From Arachis hypogaea (lineage: Eukaryota; Streptophyta; Magnoliopsida; Fabales; Fabaceae): a DNA stretch of 64,000 nucleotides. Position numbers and translations under genes: made by a program. The DNA is taken from contig NC_092051.1 in NCBI RefSeq assembly GCF_003086295.3, positions 74,463,772 through 74,527,771 on the forward strand, in the 5' to 3' direction. The notes beneath the pieces are model-generated. The model was not told where the DNA came from, did not search any database, and was given only the letters and a program-made list of their open reading frames with translations. Positions 58,661 to 64,000 of the stretch are shown one piece after another. Position 1 is the stretch's first letter; each line of letters opens with the position of its first letter.

Positions 58661-60200
58661 ACCCCTCCTCCAAACCTCAAATATGCTTACCTTGAGGACA
58701 AGCAGAAGTTTCCAGTTATCATTGCACGGGAACTCACTTCTCAACAAGAAGAGCAGTTACTTAGTGTGCTGAGGAGGCACAAGAAGGCAATTGGGTGGAG
58801 TTTGGCAGACATAGTAGGCATCACTCCTCAAGTTTGTGAGCACAGAATATTTCTAGAAGAGGGAGCTAGGCCTGTTCGTCAACCCCAGAGAAGACTGAAT
58901 CCCACTATCTTAGAGGTTGTCAAAAAGGAAGTGACCAGACTACTAGAGGCAGATATCATCTACCCCATCTCAGACAGTGAATAGGTAAGTCCAGTACAAG
59001 TGGTACCCAAGAAGTCTGGAGTCACCATAGTGAAGAATGAGCATGGAGAGCTCATAGCAACCAGAATACAGAACGCCTGGAGGGTCTGCATTGGTTACAG
59101 GCGCCTAAACCAGGCCACTCGAAAGGATCACTATCCTCTTCCATTCATTGATCAAATGCTGGATCGTCTGTCAGGTAAATCACATTATTGCTTTTTAGAT
59201 GGTTACACAGGCTATTTCCAGATTCATATAGCCCCTGAAGATCAGGAAAAAACTACTTTCACATGTCCTTTTGGGACTTATGCTTATAAGCGAATGCCCT
59301 TTGGCTTGTGCAATGCACTAGCTACTTTCCAAAGGTGCATGATGAGTCTTTTCTCTGACCTTATTGAGAACTGTATGGAGGTTATTATGGATGATTTTAG
59401 CGTTTATGGTGATTCCTTTAACCTTCGCTTTGATAGTTTATCTAGAGTATTAGATAGATGTGTCAGTACAAACCTTGTATTGAATTTTGAAAAATGTCAC
59501 TTTATGGTTAAACAAGGGATTGTACTAGGACATGTATCTAAACTGGCATTTCTGTAGATCCAGCAAAGGTGGATGTTATTTCTAGTTTACCTTGCCCCTC
59601 CTCTGTGAGGGAAGTCCGTTCGTTCCTTGGCCATGCACTTCCCTTATCCAGATTACTGCAGAAAGATATTGAGTTCGAGTTCAGTGAGGATTGCAAATAA
59701 GCATTTGATAAGCTGAAGACTGCCCTGACTCAAGCTCCAATTGTGAGAGGACCAGACTGGAGCCAGCCATTTGAAATCATGTGCGATGCTTCCAACCATG
59801 TAGTAGGAGCAGCACTGGCTCAGCATGAAGGTAAGGATCCTTTTGTCATTGCTTATGTGTCTAAGACTTTAGACGTTGCTCAATCTAATTACACTACTAC
59901 TGAGAAAGAGCTTCTTGCTATTGTTTTCGCTCTGGATAAATTTCGAGCCTATTTACTTGGTACTAAAGTAGTAGTGTACTTAGACCACGCAGCTCTAAAG
60001 TATTTATTAGCTAAAAAGGAGTCCAAACTAAGGCTTATACGTTGGATACTGCTACTACAAGAATTTGATTTAGAAATTAAAGATAGGAGTGGTAACCAAA
60101 ATCTAGTGGCAGACCACTTGAGTCGCCTTGAGCACATTAAGGATACCTCCACTCCTATAAATGATAATTTCCCATTTGATAACCTGCAAGAAGTATCTGA
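58661..60200 (+). pseudogene. J reverse transcriptase and RNase H
   Basis: RT: RPVRQPQRRLNPTILEVVKK, YRRLNQATRKDHYPLPF, KRMPFGLCNALATFQRCM and the catalytic IMDDFSVYG at about 59382-59408. TAG at 58982 where F1 has Trp. A frameshift lies near 59535 and a 42-base in-frame deletion after FLGHA (59635-59637), and TAA at 59698. RNase [27 protein letters not shown] and [12 protein letters not shown]. The DH block has Leu before Asp. Confidence 0.88.
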
Positions 60201-61020
60201 GGTAATCCCTTGGTATGCGCCTGTAGCTAATTATCTAGTTAGCCGCACTTTTCCTCCAAACTTTACTAAGCATCAAAGAGACAAGCTGAAAAGCGAGTCT
60301 AAATATTATATATGGGATGACCCATATTTATGGAGATGTGGCGCTGACCAGGTAATTAGAAGGTGTGTACCTCAATCAGAATTCCAGTCCATTCTAGAGG
60401 CCTGCCACTCATCTGAGAGTGGAGGACATTTTGGTGGATTCTGGTGGAAAATCTTAGACTGTGGATTCTGGTGGCTTACTCTTTTTAAAGGCGCTACTGA
60501 ATTTTGTAAATCATGTTTCCCATGCCAAAAATTTGGTAATATATCCAGGAGGGATGAGATGCCTCAACAAATTATGCTTTTCTGTGAAATTTTTGATGTT
60601 TGGGGTATTGACTTCATGGGTCCATTTCCAAATTCTAATGGTTATTTTTATATCTTGTTAGCTGTAGATTACGTTTCTAAATGGGTGGAAGCAATTCCTA
60701 CCTGCACTAATGATGCTAACACTGTTGTTTTCTTTGTTAGAAACTATATTATTTGTCACTTTGGATCACCACGAGCAATCGTGAGCGATCAAGCCACCCA
60801 TTTTGTAACAGGAGACTAACAGGATTACTGAACAAGCATGGGATAATTCATAAAGTAGCAACAGCCTACCATCCTCAAACTAATGGGCAAGCCGAGGTAT
60901 CTAACAGAGAAATAAAGTGCATATTGCAGAAGATAGTCAAACCTCATAGAAGAGACTGGAGCACCAGGCTACAAGATGCACTCTGGGCATACAGAACAGC
61001 ATACAAGACACCCATTGGGA
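60201..61020 (+). pseudogene. J integrase, cut by K
   Basis: HHCC finger ([20 protein letters not shown]), Asp in [10 protein letters not shown], Asp in IVSDQATHF, a frame change near 60812, then Glu in SNREIKCIL and [14 protein letters not shown] at the K insertion. Between the HH and CC pairs a GGATTCTGGTGG patch (about 60436) replaces the sequence that F1 has, duplicating a motif found about 27 bases further on. Confidence 0.87.
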
Positions 61021-61397
61021 TGAGTTGATGAGCGGATAATTTATACGCTTTTGGGAATTGTTTTTAGTATGTTTTTAGTGGGATCTAGTTACTTTTAGGG
61101 ATGTTTTCTTTAGTTTTTATGTTAAATTCACATTTCTGGACTTTACTATGAGTTTGTGTGTTTTTCTGTAATTTCAGGTATTTTCTGGCTGAAATTGAGG
61201 AACTTGAGCAGAAATCAGATTCAGAGGTTGAAAAAGGACTGCTGATGCTGTTGGATTCTGACCTCCCTGCACTCAAGGTGGATTTTCTGGAGCTACAGAA
61301 CTCGAAATGGCGCGCTTTCAATTGCGTTGGAAAGTAGACATCCAGGGCTTTCCGGAAATATATAATAGTCCATACTTTGGCCAAGAATTGACGACGT

Positions 61398-61508
61398 AAA
61401 CTGGCGTTCAACGCCAGCCTTCTGCCCAAATCTGGCGTCCAGCGCCAGAAAAGGATCCAAAACCAGAGTTGAACGCCCAAACTGGCACAGAAACTGGCGT
61501 TCAACTCC
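61398..61508. repeat. CTGGCGTT/AACGCCAG palindrome array in K LTR
   Basis: CTGGCGTTCAACGCCAG, CTGGCGTCCAGCGCCAG and half-sites, upstream of the TATA box. Confidence 0.88.
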
Positions 61509-61625
61509 ACAAATGGCCTCTGCACGTGCAACACTCAGGCTCAGCCCAAACACACACCAAGTGGGCCCCGGAAGTGGATTTATGCATCAATTACTTACTC
61601 ATGTAAACCCTAGTAGCTAGTTTAT

Positions 61626-61635
61626 TATAAATAGG
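61626..61635 (+). promoter_or_regulatory. TATA box of K LTR
   Basis: TATAAATAGG in an otherwise A/T-moderate context; sister LTR E2-3' has CATAAATAGG and E2-5' lacks it. Confidence 0.75.
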
Positions 61636-62706
61636 ACCTCTTACTAGTCTTTTTGAGCATCTTTGGTCTCAGTTTTATTCCATTGTTCATCTTAGGAGAC
61701 TATTGATCTCGTTTAGGGGGCTGGCCATCTCGGCCATGCCTGGACCTTCACTTATGTATTTTTAACGGTAGAGTTTCTACACTCCATAGATTAAGGTGTG
61801 GAGCTCTGCTGTTCCTCAAAGATTAATGCAAAGTACTACTGTTTTCTATTCAATTCTTCTTATTTTGCTTCTAAGATATCCATTCGCACCCAAGAACGTG
61901 ATGAAGCTGATGATTATGTGTGACGCTCATCATCCTTCTCCCTTATGAACGCGTGCCTGACAAACACTTCCGTTCTACATGAATTAAGCTAGAATGAATA
62001 TCTCTTAGATCTCCTAACCAGAATCTTCGTGGCGTAAGCTAGAATGATGGCGGCATTCAAGAGAATCCGGAAGGTCTAAACCTTGTCTGTGGTATTCCGA
62101 GTAGGATTCAATGATTGAATGACTGTGACGAGCTTCAAACTCGCGAGTGCTGGGCGTTAGTGACAGACGCAAAAGGAGGGTGAATCCTATTCCAGCATGA
62201 TCGGGAACCGACAGATGAATAGCCGTGCCGTGACAGGGTGCGTGAGCATATTATTCACTGAGAGGAGGGGATGTAGCCACTAACAACGGTGATGCCTTTG
62301 CATAAAGCCAGCCATGGAAAGGAGTAAGACTGATTGGATGAAGATAGCAGGAAAGCAGAGGTTCAGAGGAACGAAAAGCATCTCCATTCGCTTATCTGAA
62401 ATTCCTACCAATGATTTACATAAGTATCTCTATCCCTATTTTACTATATAATATTCGAAAACACCATTATCACTTTATATCTGCCTGACTGAGATTTACA
62501 AGATGACCATAGCTTGCTTCATACCAACAATCTCCATGGGATTCGACCCTTACTCACGTAAGGTATTACTTCGACGACCCAGTGCACTTGCTGGTTAGTT
62601 GTATCGAAGTTGTGACAATTATGAATTAAGATAAAAGCACCAAGATTTGGAGCCATTACCAGGGATTGTTCGAGCCTGGACATCACAATTTCGTGCACCA
62701 AGTTTT

Positions 62707-62724
62707 TGGCGCCGTTGCCGGGGA
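62707..62724 (+). promoter_or_regulatory. K primer-binding site (perfect tRNA-Asp complement)
   Basis: TGGCGCCGTTGCCGGGGA, six bases after the LTR end. It matches all 18 bases of the plant tRNA-Asp 3' end as I recall it. Confidence 0.93.
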
Positions 62725-62768
62725 CTTAATTGTTCCTGTTTGGCGCCAAGAATCGTTTGAGATCCCAA

Positions 62769-62809
62769 TCCCGGCAACAACACCAAGTTTTTGGCGCCGT
62801 TGCCGGGGA
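62769..62809 (+). promoter_or_regulatory. Inverted pair of PBS copies in K
   Basis: A reverse-oriented degenerate copy (TCCCGGCAACAACACCA, 62769-62785) faces a perfect forward copy (62792-62809) over a 6-base gap, so the RNA or single-stranded DNA could form a long hairpin with the second PBS in its arm. Confidence 0.8.
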
Positions 62810-64000
62810 TTGTTTGAGTTTGGACAACTGACGGTTCATCTTGTTGCTCAGATTAGGTAATTTTCTTTTTATTTTATTTTCAAAAATTTTTCAAAAAAAA
62901 AAAAAAATTTCTAAAATTTTCTCATCTGTTTTCGAAAAAAATAAAAATGTTTTCAAAAATAAATTATTCTATGGCTTCAAAATTTTAAGAATGAATTCTA
63001 GTGTTTCATGAAATATGTTGAATCATATCTGGCTGTAAAGCCATACCCAAACTACTTTGGGATTGGTATTCAACTAATCACTCCAGCCCATGTAATTATA
63101 TGTTGCAGCCTGGCTGGCTGTAAAGCCATGTCTAAATTCATTTGGACTGAGGCAGCAATTTGTTATCAAGAGCAAGCTAGTTGGAGTTAATCCACCTGCT
63201 ACTGTTTCTGATCACCTGTTGAAGCTTGGCTGGCCATTGGCCATGTCTAGTGTTTTGGACTGGAGCTTTCTTTGAAAGCTTGGCTGGCTAGTGAGCCATG
63301 TCTAATTCCTGGACTGAAGCTTTAGACTAACATGGCAAGATTCCTGGAATTCATATTAAAAATTTTGGAATCCTTATTTTTTCTTTTTTTTCACATAATT
63401 TTCAAAAAATATAAATAAAAATCCAAAAAAATTAGAAAATCATAAAAATCAAAAATATTTTTGTGTTTCTTGTTTGAGTCTTGAGTCATATCATAAGTTT
63501 GGTGTCACTTGCATGTGCATCTTGCATTTTTCGAAAATTTCATGCATTCATAGTGTTCTTCATGATCTTCAAGTTGTTCTTGGTAAGTCTTCTTGTTTGA
63601 TCTTGATGATTTTTTGTTTTGTGTCTTTTCATGTTTATCATATGCATTCTTGAATTCTTAGTGCGTAAGCATCAAAGAATTCTAAGCTTGGTGTCTTGCA
63701 TGTTTTCTTTGCATTAAAAATTTTTCAAAAATATGTTCTTGATGTTCATCATGACATTCAAAGTGTTCTTGGTGTTCATCTTGACATTCATATCATTCAT
63801 GCATGCATTCATTATTTTGATCTAAAAATTTCATGCATTGCATAATTTTCATGTTTTTCATAAAAATTTCAAAAATCAAAAAAATATCTTTCCCTTTTTC
63901 TCTCATCAAATTCGAAAATTTGGATTGATTTTTTCAAAATTTTTAAAATCAAGTTGTTTCTTATGAATCAAATCAAATTTTCAATTTGAAAATCTAATCT
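62810..64000 (+). other. K 5' leader with four small hairpins
   Basis: Noncoding, A/T-rich with A- and T-runs. 63030-63298 carries four TGGCY-loop-RGCCA hairpins. AAGTTTGGTGTC (about 63495) and AAGCTTGGTGTC (about 63684) match the E2 leader. TTCATGATCTTCAAG-like words repeat at 63550-63800. Confidence 0.7.

Larger units (their letters stand above)
54490..61025 (+). mobile_element. J: Athila-like gag-pol LTR element, 5' LTR to integrase
   Basis: Plus-strand 5' LTR (54490-55923), PBS, gag-protease in one frame, RT, RNase H and integrase, cut by K at 61025. Sequence is very close to F1 through the coding region, so they are one family. The 3' half lies outside the window or beyond K. Confidence 0.9.
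61026..62700 (+). repeat. K 5' LTR (1,675 bp)
   Basis: TGATGAGCGG...TCGTGCACCA. Clear TATA box TATAAATAGG at about 61626-61635, followed by a C/T-rich start region. A PBS-like word, TTTGGAGCCATTACCAGGGA, lies inside the LTR near its end (62647-62666). Confidence 0.93.
61026..64000 (+). mobile_element. K: 5' end of an E2-family LTR element
   Basis: 5' LTR (61026-62700), PBS cluster and an A/T-rich leader that continues beyond the window. Left flank TGAGT (61021-61025). No coding sequence reached by 64000; in E2 gag begins about 1.3 kb after the LTR although part of that leader is deleted, so gag is expected soon after the window end. Confidence 0.9.

Noticed and set aside
62690..62830. tRNA-Asp gene
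   Set aside because: Only the last 18 bases of the tRNA are matched, in complement, next to LTR ends; no acceptor stem, D arm or anticodon arm.

Overview
The window looks like pericentromeric or otherwise gene-poor heterochromatin of a legume, most likely peanut (Arachis). That assignment is from memory of the very common peanut word CTGGCGTT-T-AACGCCAG and of the LTR types seen here; no search was run. I find no host gene, rRNA, tRNA body or CRISPR. Essentially every stretch that can be interpreted belongs to LTR retrotransposons, mostly Ty3/gypsy of the Athila type. The supporting signs are a primer-binding site (PBS) matching the 3' end of plant tRNA-Asp (TGGCGCCGTTGCCGGGGA or close variants), a DLGA protease motif, an FMDD reverse-transcriptase motif, and an extra ORF of the 'putative plant transposon protein' kind between pol and the 3' LTR.

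Layout, left to right. (1) 1-5664, minus: 5' half of a gag-protease-only element, E1, with its 5' LTR at 3573-5664. (2) 5670-10958: a poorly resolved, probably minus-oriented element fragment ending TGTTACA. It is split by a solo LTR, S1, at 6200-7737 with a perfect GAGAT target-site duplication (TSD) and carries an array of six small hairpins. (3) 10959-25166, plus: 3' part of element E3, split by a complete 10.07-kb non-autonomous minus element, E2 (11725-21797, TSD CTTAT). (4) 25167-26700, plus: integrase end and 3' region of E5, joined abruptly to (5) L (26701-30513, minus), a gag and 5' LTR only. (6) 30514-54489, plus: an old element H whose protease-RT gene is split by F1 (31335-51585, minus, TSD ATGAT) and again by a solo LTR, S2 (52382-53827). 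F1 is a nearly complete gag-pol element, and its 5' LTR is itself split by G (43545-51163, minus), a non-autonomous element with a single unusual ORF. (7) 54490-61025, plus: element J, a relative of F1, from 5' LTR to integrase. (8) 61026-64000, plus: 5' LTR, PBS and leader of K, a relative of E2, which cuts J's integrase and continues past the window.

How the parts relate. F1 and J are decayed autonomous copies (gag, protease, RT, RNase H, integrase in one reading frame). G and E3 share their LTR ends, polypurine tract (PPT) and 3' untranslated region but lack pol, so they fit the role of parasites mobilised by F1/J-type proteins. E2 and K share LTRs; E2 keeps gag and protease but no RT or integrase, and E5 is a candidate remnant of its autonomous partner. 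All coding regions carry stops or frameshifts except the E2 gag and protease blocks, which are separated by one frameshift.

The most interesting signals are structural. Each family carries arrays of its own short CpG-containing palindrome, and at least two unrelated families place that array both in the LTR and in the 3' untranslated region. Small hairpins with paired (covarying) arm changes sit before PPT copies, in the K leader just after the PBS, and in the 8.2-8.5 kb array. K has a tandem and inverted cluster of PBS copies. Element G encodes a Pro/Tyr-rich, acidic protein of about 480 codons that I do not recognise.
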